Shown: positions 1 through 5,686 of the stretch, one piece after another
Layout of the letters: each line of letters begins with the position of its first letter
How positions within the stretch are numbered: position 1 is the first letter of the stretch
Assembly (NCBI GenBank): GCA_945632055.1
Contig: CALZCU010000079.1
Coordinates: 1-5,686, forward strand
DNA: 5,686 nt
Direction: 5' to 3'
DNA from: an uncultured Ruminococcus sp.
GTDB taxonomy: Bacteria; Bacillota; Clostridia; Oscillospirales; Acutalibacteraceae
The notes under the pieces: model-generated
Database searches by the model: none
Told to the model about the DNA's origin: nothing
Seen by the model: the letters and a program-made list of their open reading frames with translations, nothing else
Made by a program: the position numbers and the translations under genes

Positions 1-1878
1 GATATTTTTCAGATTGTTCTGCGAAGCGCCCTTGATTTCAATGAAATTTCCGTTGCCTTTTCTGCGCTTTTCGGGAACAGGAATACTGCGTTTTCCGCTG
101 AGATACTGACCTGTCACTGATTTTTCGCAAGCCTTGATTTTGTTTACATCGCCTACGCAGACAATCTCGCCGCCGTGAATACCTGCTCCCGGACCTACAT
201 CGACAATGCAGTCAGCCGCATACATCGTGTCCTCATCGTGTTCAACGACAATAACGGTGTTGCCGAGGTCACGAAGCCTTTTGAGAGTATTGAGGAGCTT
301 TTCGTTGTCACGCTGATGAAGTCCGATGCTCGGCTCGTCAAGAATGTAGAGCACTCCCATAAGCGAGCTTCCGATTTGCGTTGCAAGGCGGATTCGCTGA
401 CTTTCACCGCCCGAAAGAGTGCCTGAGCTTCGTGAAAGGGTGAGATAGCCAAGACCTACGCTTTTGAGGAAATTTAGCCTTTCTGTTATTTCCTTTATAA
501 TTTCCTCACCGATAATCTGTTCCTTTTCAGTGAGCGTGAGATTTTTCACAAAGTCAATGGCGTCAATCACCGACATTTTGCAAAATTCTGAGATATTAAT
601 TCCGCCGACGGTAACTGCAAGGCTCTCCTTTGAAAGCCTTTCTCCGTGGCACTCGTCACAGGGAATTTCGGTCATATAGGAACGGATTTCATCTCTTATC
701 CAATTGCTTCCCGTTTCCTTGTAGCGGCGCTCAAGGTTGTTGATTACGCCCTCAAAGCTCTGCTCATAGGTTCCGCTTCCATAGACTGACTTGCGCTCAA
801 TTTTCAGCTTTTCATCGCCTGTACCGTAGAGAATTATATTTATCACATCATCGGGTATATTTTTTATCGGCTCGGAAAGAGAAAATTTATATTTTTTCGC
901 AAGCGCTTCAAAGTACATTGTCGCAATTGAACTGCCCTCCATTGCCCAGCCGCTTCCCTTGATACCGCCGTCCTTGATGCTTTTATTCTTATCGGGAATT
1001 ATTTTATCCTCGTCAACCTTTAAAAACACACCCAAGCCTGTGCATTTCGGACAGGCTCCGTAGGGATTGTTGAACGAGAACATTCTCGGAGATAAATCGT
1101 CAATGCTCACTCCGTGTTCGGGGCAGGCATATTTCTGAGAAAAGGTTATGTCCTCACCGTCCGAAAAGCTGACTACTGTCAGTCCCCCTGCGAGCTTTGA
1201 CGCAGTTTCAATGCTGTCTGAAAGTCGGGAAACAATCTCAGGCTTAATTACAAGGCGGTCGACAACAACCTCAATGCTGTGCTTTTTATTTTTCTCCATT
1301 GAAATTTTCTCTGAAAGGTCATAGATAATTCCGTCTACCCGAACACGCACAAAGCCCGACTTCCTTGCACTGTCAAGCACCTTAGAGTGCTCACCCTTTC
1401 TTCCCCTGACTACGGGCGCCATAATCTGAATTTTAGTACCCTCATCATATGACATAATCTTGTCAACAATCTGGTCAACGGTCTGCTGACGGATTTCTCT
1501 GCCGCAGACGGTGCAGTGCGGCACTCCGATTCTCGCATACAAAAGTCTGAGATAGTCGTAAATCTCTGTTACAGTGCCTACCGTTGAACGAGGATTCTTT
1601 GAAGTTGTTTTCTGGTCAATTGAAATTGCAGGCGACAAGCCCTCAATGCTCTCGACGCTCGGCTTGTCCATCTGACCGAGGAACATTCTTGCATATGAGG
1701 AAAGACTTTCCACATATCTGCGCTGTCCCTCTGCATAAATGGTGTCAAAGGCAAGGGAGCTTTTTCCCGAGCCTGACAAGCCTGTTATGACAACGAGCTT
1801 GTTTCTCGGAATTTCAACGCTGATATTTTTCAGGTTATGCTCCTTTGCACCTCTTACTATTATTTTATCCTGTGCCAT
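1..1878 (-). CDS. uvrA: UvrA, excinuclease ABC subunit A (5' two thirds; 3' end cut by window edge)
   Basis: UvrA is the damage-sensing ATPase of nucleotide excision repair; it loads UvrB at distorted DNA in the cytoplasm. 626 codons are present of a family length near 940, open to position 1. Visible in order: first Walker [10 protein letters not shown] (33-41); Q-loop region [12 protein letters not shown] (85-96); UvrB-binding region starting near the CxxC at 122/125; zinc module with C252, H255, C276 and C279 around the conserved [11 protein letters not shown] stretch; a CxxCxGxRL motif at 407-414; ABC signature LSGGESQR (488-495); Walker [12 protein letters not shown] (511-521); H-loop EHD (546-548). 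The last residues, [10 protein letters not shown], start the second ATP-binding half, whose Walker A lies outside. The ATG at 1878 gives the usual family N-terminus ([17 protein letters not shown]). An in-frame GTG at 1899 is an alternative start. The gene lies 56 nt behind ftsH on the same strand; whether uvrB follows cannot be seen. The identification is secure. Confidence 0.98.
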   Translation of the reverse strand, partial: MAQDKIIVRGAKEHNLKNISVEIPRNKLVVITGLSGSGKSSLAFDTIYAEGQRRYVESLSSYARMFLGQMDKPSVESIEGLSPAISIDQKTTSKNPRSTVGTVTEIYDYLRLLYARIGVPHCTVCGREIRQQTVDQIVDKIMSYDEGTKIQIMAPVVRGRKGEHSKVLDSARKSGFVRVRVDGIIYDLSEKISMEKNKKHSIEVVVDRLVIKPEIVSRLSDSIETASKLAGGLTVVSFSDGEDITFSQKYACPEHGVSIDDLSPRMFSFNNPYGACPKCTGLGVFLKVDEDKIIPDKNKSIKDGGIKGSGWAMEGSSIATMYFEALAKKYKFSLSEPIKNIPDDVINIILYGTGDEKLKIERKSVYGSGTYEQSFEGVINNLERRYKETGSNWIRDEIRSYMTEIPCDECHGERLSKESLAVTVGGINISEFCKMSVIDAIDFVKNLTLTEKEQIIGEEIIKEITERLNFLKSVGLGYLTLSRSSGTLSGGESQRIRLATQIGSSLMGVLYILDEPSIGLHQRDNEKLLNTLKRLRDLGNTVIVVEHDEDTMYAADCIVDVGPGAGIHGGEIVCVGDVNKIKACEKSVTGQYLSGKRSIPVPEKRRKGNGNFIEIKGASQNNLKNI

Positions 1879-1883
1879 CTTTA

Positions 1884-1890
1884 CCCCACC
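1884..1890 (-). promoter_or_regulatory. Ribosome binding site for the uvrA ATG start
   Basis: On the minus strand GGTGGGG precedes the uvrA ATG (1878) with a 5-nt spacer. Its GGTG part matches the 3' side of the AGGAGGTGA consensus, making it a moderate site. It lies outside the upstream hairpin and so should stay accessible. It supports the ATG, but a stronger GGGAGG sits farther upstream inside the hairpin. Confidence 0.55.
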
Positions 1891-1898
1891 GATACCCA

Positions 1899-1924
1899 CA
1901 ATAGCCTCCCGAGGGAGGCTATTG
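1899..1924 (-). promoter_or_regulatory. Perfect 11-bp hairpin between ftsH and uvrA (terminator-like, no U tract)
   Basis: The plus-strand arms CAATAGCCTCC (1899-1909) and GGAGGCTATTG (1914-1924) are exact inverse complements around the 4-nt loop CGAG. The hairpin begins 10 nt after the ftsH stop and ends 21 nt before the uvrA ATG. In the direction of transcription (minus) it is followed by TGGGTATCGG, without a run of T, so it is not a standard intrinsic terminator. The 3' arm carries GGGAGG (1905-1910), 5 nt before an in-frame GTG (1897-1899). Possible roles are partial termination, mRNA processing or 3'-end protection of ftsH, or control of uvrA translation by hiding a ribosome binding site. 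The structure is directly visible; its role is inferred. Confidence 0.6.
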
Positions 1925-1934
1925 GAATTTGCAA

Positions 1935-3968
1935 TTATTCTTCTGTAGAATTATTATTGTCGGAAGCATTGCTTTCAGCTGAATTTTCAGCCTCGTCTGC
2001 TTCTTCGGTTTCCTCCGGCTCAACATATGTGCCGTTCATTACAGCCTCAAAGTCTGCACTTCCCATCTTTTCGTGCTTGATGAGGTAAGCTGCAATTTCG
2101 TGAAGCTTGTCGATATTTTCACTCAGAATCTGTTCAGCCTTTGCGTATGCTTCGTTGACAATTTTCAGCACAAGCTCGTCAATCTTAGCCGCAGTTGCTT
2201 CTGAATAATCCTGCGTTCTGCCCATATCTCTGCCAAGGAACACTGCTCCGTTGTCAGTACCGTAGCAGATACAGCCAAGCTCCTTGGTCATACCGTACTT
2301 TGTAACCATTGCACGGGCTGTCTTTGTTGCCTTTTCAATATCGTTTGATGCGCCTGTTGAAATATCGTCAAGAATGAGTGCTTCTGCAACTCTGCCGCCA
2401 AGGCATACAACGATATCCTCCAGCATTTCGCCCCTTGAATTGTATGACTTATCCTCGCTTGGAAGCGGCATTGTGTAACCGCCCGCCATACCTCTCGGTA
2501 TGATTGAAATTTCGTGAACGGGGTCCTGAGTTTCGAGCTTATCAAAGAGAATAGCGTGACCTGCTTCGTGGTAAGCGGTGAGCTTCTTCTCCTTATCGCT
2601 CATAACCTTTGTTTTCTTCTCGGCACCGACTACAACCTTGACTGTTGCTTCTTCAATTTCAGCCATAGTGATTGCCTTTTTATTCTTTCTTGCCGCAAGC
2701 AGAGCCGCTTCATTGAGGAGATTTTCAAGGTCAGCGCCTGTGAAGCCTGCCGTTGTTTTTGCAATTGTTCTGAGCTTAACATCGGGAGCAAGCGGCTTTT
2801 TGCGAGCGTGAACCTTAAGTATTGCTTCTCTGCCGTTGACATCGGGATAGCTTACGATAACCTGACGGTCGAATCTGCCCGGACGCATAAGCGCAGGGTC
2901 GAGAACATCGGGACGGTTGGTTGCGGCAATTAGGATTACGCCCTCGTTTGCACCGAAGCCGTCCATCTCTACGAGGAGCTGGTTAAGAGTCTGCTCTCTT
3001 TCATCGTTACCGCCGCCGAGTCCTGCACCTCTCTGTCTGCCGACAGCGTCGATTTCGTCTATGAAAATAATGCAGGGTGAATTTTTCTTTGCCTGATCGA
3101 AGAGGTCACGCACTCTTGACGCACCTACTCCGACAAACATTTCAACAAAGTCAGAGCCTGAAATTGAGAAGAACGGCACTCCTGCTTCTCCTGCAACAGC
3201 TCTTGCAAGCAGGGTTTTACCTGTTCCGGGAGGTCCAACAAGAAGTACGCCCTTGGGGATTCTTGCACCGAGCTTGTTGTATTTATCGGGAGCCTTGAGG
3301 AACTCAACAACCTCTGCAAGCTCTTCCTTTTCCTCGTCTGCGCCTGCAACATCGTCAAATGTCGTTTTGCGCTTTTCATCGTTTGTATTTTTGATTTTAG
3401 CCTTGCCGAAGCTCATCTCCTTGCCGCCAAGACCACCGCCGCCCATTTTCTTCATTATGAATATCCATGCGCCGATGAATAAAACGGTAAGCAGAATAGT
3501 GGGAATAAGCTCCCTTAACAGCGAATTGTCGCTTGCCCGAACAAGGTCGTAGGTCACAGGCTCGTCTGCCGAAGCCTGATAGGGCTTGATATCGTCAAGA
3601 AATCTCTTGATGTCGGCAAGCTGTCCCTTTACAACGACCTGCTTTTGTCTTTTGGTGCTGTTTTTAAGCTCCGAAGCGTCTGTTGCGGAGGTTGCCTCCT
3701 GCGTTGCAGGCTCGGTTGCATTATTTGTATTTCCCTTTTCGTTGGGAACAATTGCCTTTTCGCCCTCTTTGAGCGTGATTTCAATTATTCCCGAGCCGTA
3801 ATTTACGGTATAGCTGTCAACCATATCCCGTACAAAGTACTGCTCAAGCACGGATGTTTTCGGCATCTCTGTCTGGCGAGAGCCGAGAAGCATTGCAACA
3901 GCCAATATTATCAGAATAGGTATTCCTAAATAAAGAAGCAGATTGCGTACCTTTTTCTTATTATCCAA
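1935..3968 (-). CDS. ftsH: FtsH, ATP-dependent membrane zinc metalloprotease (AAA+)
   Basis: FtsH is a membrane-anchored hexameric protease that unfolds and degrades misassembled membrane proteins and some short-lived regulators. This copy is complete at 677 residues. In order: a basic N-terminus (KKK) and first membrane segment (about 9-29); an extracytoplasmic domain of about 120 residues (30-152) with a Thr/Ala/Asn-rich low-complexity stretch (79-105); second membrane segment (about 153-172); Gly-rich linker (176-182); Walker A GPPGTGKT (245-252); pore loop FVGV (278-281); Walker B IIFIDEID (300-307); second region of homology from ATNRPD (349) with arginine fingers R362 and R365; zinc protease motif HEAGH (467-471, catalytic E468) with likely third ligand D543 in SNDIEKAT. 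The tail (649-677) is acidic and Asn/Ser-rich. The start is TTG: TGA lies three codons upstream in frame, the next Met is residue 26, and a good GAGGAG is correctly placed. All catalytic residues are present. Confidence 0.98.
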   Translation of the reverse strand: MDNKKKVRNLLLYLGIPILIILAVAMLLGSRQTEMPKTSVLEQYFVRDMVDSYTVNYGSGIIEITLKEGEKAIVPNEKGNTNNATEPATQEATSATDASELKNSTKRQKQVVVKGQLADIKRFLDDIKPYQASADEPVTYDLVRASDNSLLRELIPTILLTVLFIGAWIFIMKKMGGGGLGGKEMSFGKAKIKNTNDEKRKTTFDDVAGADEEKEELAEVVEFLKAPDKYNKLGARIPKGVLLVGPPGTGKTLLARAVAGEAGVPFFSISGSDFVEMFVGVGASRVRDLFDQAKKNSPCIIFIDEIDAVGRQRGAGLGGGNDEREQTLNQLLVEMDGFGANEGVILIAATNRPDVLDPALMRPGRFDRQVIVSYPDVNGREAILKVHARKKPLAPDVKLRTIAKTTAGFTGADLENLLNEAALLAARKNKKAITMAEIEEATVKVVVGAEKKTKVMSDKEKKLTAYHEAGHAILFDKLETQDPVHEISIIPRGMAGGYTMPLPSEDKSYNSRGEMLEDIVVCLGGRVAEALILDDISTGASNDIEKATKTARAMVTKYGMTKELGCICYGTDNGAVFLGRDMGRTQDYSEATAAKIDELVLKIVNEAYAKAEQILSENIDKLHEIAAYLIKHEKMGSADFEAVMNGTYVEPEETEEADEAENSAESNASDNNNSTEE

Positions 3969-3977
3969 TGCGTGTCA

Positions 3978-3983
3978 CTCCTC
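3978..3983 (-). promoter_or_regulatory. Ribosome binding site that decides the TTG start of ftsH
   Basis: GAGGAG on the minus strand lies 9 nt upstream of the TTG at 3966-3968. An in-frame TGA lies just upstream and no ATG or GTG occurs before the first membrane segment, so this site fixes TTG as the initiation codon. Confidence 0.8.
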
Positions 3984-4003
3984 ATTATATTATTGTTTTT
4001 CAC

Positions 4004-4192
4004 TTTGCATTTATGTATACTCAGGGCAATACCTCTGCTTGAAAAATCAGAGATACCCTCTTTAATATTTACCCTGTCCTTGGGCAGACCAATCATAGTA
4101 AATTCTTCGCTATTATAATCTTTTTCGACCTGTTTTGCAAGGGTGTTCACAATATTTTCAATTTCTTTTTCTGAAACAATTTCAACTTTTAT
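4004..4192 (-). pseudogene. Possible internally deleted relic of hpt (hypoxanthine phosphoribosyltransferase)
   Basis: The 234-nt gap between tilS and ftsH stays open in one minus-strand frame, from inside tilS (ATG at 4234) into ftsH. Reading from the ATA at 4192, the peptide IKVEIVSEKEIENIV, continuing to AKQVEKDY and TMIG, resembles the N-terminus of Hpt, which has an I(S)EEEI...L...I..DY...(L/I)(V/I)G pattern. The following LPKDRV...GISDFSSRGIALSI can be weakly aligned with the Hpt C-terminus (an IPxxFVVGYGLDY...LPYI pattern). The PRPP-binding loop (EDIIDTG type) and about 100 residues of the usual ~180 are absent. No start codon sits at the expected point: GAGG (4211-4214) is 18 nt before ATA, and the ATG inside tilS has no ribosome binding site. 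The tilS-hpt-ftsH order common in Firmicutes supports the reading. It could instead be an unrelated small ORF or plain spacer. No catalytic activity is expected. Confidence 0.42.
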
Positions 4193-4202
4193 GTACTGTG
4201 TG

Positions 4203-5531
4203 TTATTTTTCCTCTTTTTCAGATGAAATTTCAATTTTTAATGCTTTTTCAGAATTATCTGCTATTCCGTCGGCAGAAGCACCGATCCCCTCGCACCACA
4301 GAATTTTACTTCCGACTGCAAGCACTACTGCGCTGTCCCTTAATTCTGACGGAATTTTCATCTCATTCATAGCCTTTCTGAGCGGTTTTGTAATTTTCCG
4401 CTTGGAAAATGAAAAGGTGTCCTGACTTCTGCGTGTTCTGAAAACCGCTTCTGCTTTCAGAAATTCTGAATTAACGGTGTTTTTATCTTCTTTATTAGAA
4501 TTATAATCTGAAACTCTGTAGCTTTTTCCGTTAAAATTAAAGGCTGTATCCCTGCTAAGTCTTACTTCGCCAAGGTCGGAGCTTTCATCTTTTCGGACAA
4601 ATCTTAATATCCCCTGCTTAGAAACAGCCTTGTACTCGTCAGTTAAATCAACTGCTCCGCTGTTCTTGATGATTTCTATAATAAGCTCAATATGCCTTTG
4701 TTCTGCGGAAAAATCCGCATATTCACTGCATAAATGAGCAACTGCATTTTTGAGAACGGCAATATGATTTGAAAGCAAAGCCTTGCAGTCAAAGCCGTAC
4801 TCGGAGCGGGCTTCATCAATTGCCTTTGCCGTAACGGTGCTGAGATAATCGTCAACCTCTCTTGCGTTTTCGGAAAGGCGCAGAGCTGATTTTTCAAAGC
4901 CGCTGTTGATTTGCAAGAGAACGGGAATCACATTGTGACGGATAATATTTCTTGTGTAATCATCGCTGAGATTTGTGCTGTCGGTGACAAACTGCAAATT
5001 TCTTTTGGAGCAATATTCTTCAATCTGCGACCTTGTACATTCAATCAACGGACGGATAATTCTGTTTCTGGTCGGCGGAATCGCAGACACTCCGCCGATT
5101 GACGAGCCTCGTGTGATGTTATAAATCAAGGTTTCTGCATTATCGGAGGCAGTGTGAGCCGTTGCGACCTTTGCCGAAAGCTCCTCTGAAAGCTGTTCAA
5201 AAACTGCGTAACGGATATTTCTTCCGCAAAGCTCCTCGCTGATTTTCTGCTCATTCGCAAGCTGTGCAACATTTTTTTGGAACACAAAGAGCTTTATGCC
5301 GTATTTTTGCGTGATTGCTTTGCAAAAATCCTCATCCCTTTGCGACTCTGCTCCACGAAGGCAGTGATTGATATGCACAGCATAGAGCGTGAGATTATAT
5401 TTTTCTTTTATCGAATTAAGTACATCAAGCAGAGCGACCGAGTCTGCTCCGCCCGACAAGGCAACAATTACACTGTCGCCCTTTTCAAGCATATTATATT
5501 TTTCAACGGTACGAATAACAGAATTATTCAT
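4203..5531 (-). CDS. tilS: TilS, tRNA(Ile)-lysidine synthetase
   Basis: TilS joins lysine to C34 of the CAU-anticodon tRNA-Ile using ATP, so that the tRNA reads AUA as Ile instead of AUG; it is usually essential. The protein is complete at 442 residues, within the family range (E. coli about 430, B. subtilis about 470). The N-terminal PP-loop ATPase domain (1 to ~215) shows SGGADS (26-31), HINHCLRG (53-60), AHTASDNAET (125-134) followed by RGSSIGG (141-147), RPLIECTRSQIEEYC (160-174), and DSTN...TRNIIRHNVIPVL (184-205). A helical middle region follows, then a TilS C-terminal domain (about 355-420) with RTRRSQDTF, KIPSELRDS and LWCEGIGAS. In the third motif, S129 replaces the Asp seen in HTADD versions; this appears to be a tolerated variant. 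ATG at 5531 is preceded by GGAGG and overlaps the dnaB stop by 8 nt, suggesting translational coupling. The stop is TAA at 4203-4205. Confidence 0.97.
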   Translation of the reverse strand: MNNSVIRTVEKYNMLEKGDSVIVALSGGADSVALLDVLNSIKEKYNLTLYAVHINHCLRGAESQRDEDFCKAITQKYGIKLFVFQKNVAQLANEQKISEELCGRNIRYAVFEQLSEELSAKVATAHTASDNAETLIYNITRGSSIGGVSAIPPTRNRIIRPLIECTRSQIEEYCSKRNLQFVTDSTNLSDDYTRNIIRHNVIPVLLQINSGFEKSALRLSENAREVDDYLSTVTAKAIDEARSEYGFDCKALLSNHIAVLKNAVAHLCSEYADFSAEQRHIELIIEIIKNSGAVDLTDEYKAVSKQGILRFVRKDESSDLGEVRLSRDTAFNFNGKSYRVSDYNSNKEDKNTVNSEFLKAEAVFRTRRSQDTFSFSKRKITKPLRKAMNEMKIPSELRDSAVVLAVGSKILWCEGIGASADGIADNSEKALKIEISSEKEEK

Positions 5532-5686
5532 TCCTTGCCTCCGTACCCGTAAAACGCATAAATTCGCCCTGCCAATGGAGCTTCACCGAGCTTGTTTCGC
5601 CGTGACGGTTTTTTGCCACGATACATTCGCCCGAGTTCATATCTGCTGTCGGAGCCGCCTGTTCTGCATTTTTCTCGCTGTAGTAG
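5524..5686 (-). CDS. dnaB: DnaB, replicative DNA helicase (C-terminal 53 residues; 5' part outside window)
   Basis: DnaB is the ring-shaped hexameric helicase that opens the replication fork. Only the C-terminal end is in the window, read from 5685 to the TAA at 5524-5526. It starts with YYSEKNAEQAAP and contains GECIVAKNRHGETSSVKLHW followed by GEFMRF. This corresponds to the family's final strands of the RecA-like domain (an xxIIAKxRNGxTGxVxLxFxxxxxxF pattern) and includes the basic AKNRHG segment. A short tail (TGTEARNE) follows. The fragment lacks the Walker motifs, so the call rests on this C-terminal signature alone, but that signature is distinctive. The stop overlaps the tilS start by 8 nt, placing both genes in one transcript. 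Confidence 0.88.
   Translation of the reverse strand, partial: YYSEKNAEQAAPTADMNSGECIVAKNRHGETSSVKLHWQGEFMRFTGTEARNE
5538..5542 (-). promoter_or_regulatory. Ribosome binding site for tilS, inside the dnaB coding end
   Basis: GGAGG on the minus strand lies 6 nt upstream of the tilS ATG (5529-5531). It is within the last codons of dnaB, so ribosomes finishing dnaB reach the tilS start directly. It supports ATG 5531 as the start. Confidence 0.8.

Noticed and set aside
1899..1924. Hairpin as a standard rho-independent terminator
   Set aside because: No T run follows the stem on the minus strand (TGGGTATCGG). The plus strand has only scattered T and no gene that needs ending there.
2514..2933. 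A 139-residue plus-strand ORF opposite ftsH, the longest shadow frame
   Set aside because: It lies fully antisense to the conserved AAA+/protease part of ftsH, shows no recognisable family and is Cys/Phe/Leu-rich as antisense frames often are.
3253..3552. A plus-strand ORF of 99 residues with Ser/Pro-rich segments
   Set aside because: It is antisense to the FtsH linker and N-terminal AAA+ region; its Pro run mirrors the Gly-rich linker of FtsH.
3984..3989. TATAAT on the minus strand just upstream of ftsH, a possible -10 box
   Set aside because: The transcript would start inside the ftsH Shine-Dalgarno (3978-3983), and no -35-like hexamer lies about 17 nt upstream. It is more likely chance in an AT-rich gap.
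3926..4234. A full 102-residue ORF from the ATG inside tilS into ftsH as a real gene
   Set aside because: The ATG has no ribosome binding site, and both ends run through the coding regions of tilS and ftsH in another frame. Only the middle part is of interest, as a possible hpt relic.

Overview
The window carries a single block of genes, all on the minus strand, from a chromosome of what looks like an anaerobic Firmicute of the Clostridia, probably near Ruminococcaceae/Oscillospiraceae. This placement rests on the dnaB-tilS-ftsH order, clostridial-style protein sequences, moderate-to-low GC, and strong AGGAGG-like ribosome binding sites. It is inferred from sequence character, not from a search.

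In transcription order (high to low coordinates) the window holds: the last 53 codons of a replicative DNA helicase gene (dnaB, 5524-5686); a complete tRNA-Ile lysidine synthase (tilS, 4203-5531) whose start overlaps the dnaB stop by 8 nt; a 234-nt gap (3969-4202); a complete membrane AAA+ protease FtsH (1935-3968) with a TTG start; a 56-nt spacer with a perfect GC-rich hairpin (1899-1924); and the first 626 codons of excinuclease subunit UvrA (1-1878), which runs off the left edge just as its second ATPase half begins. Every plus-strand open frame is a shadow of these genes. No tRNA, rRNA, CRISPR array, insertion sequence or phage gene is visible.

The genes are core housekeeping functions: replication fork unwinding (DnaB), AUA decoding (TilS), membrane protein quality control (FtsH) and nucleotide excision repair (UvrA). 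Same-strand layout, the dnaB/tilS overlap and short spacers suggest a shared transcript, probably started upstream of the window; no convincing internal promoter was found.

Two places deserve a second look. First, Firmicutes usually carry hpt (hypoxanthine phosphoribosyltransferase) between tilS and ftsH. Here the gap is too short for it, but an open frame in the gap resembles the first ~30 residues of Hpt and has no normal start codon, suggesting an internally deleted hpt relic. Second, the hairpin between ftsH and uvrA contains a good Shine-Dalgarno sequence followed by an in-frame GTG seven codons upstream of the usual uvrA ATG, so it could affect uvrA translation rather than end transcription. 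I see no evidence of a wholly new multi-gene system.
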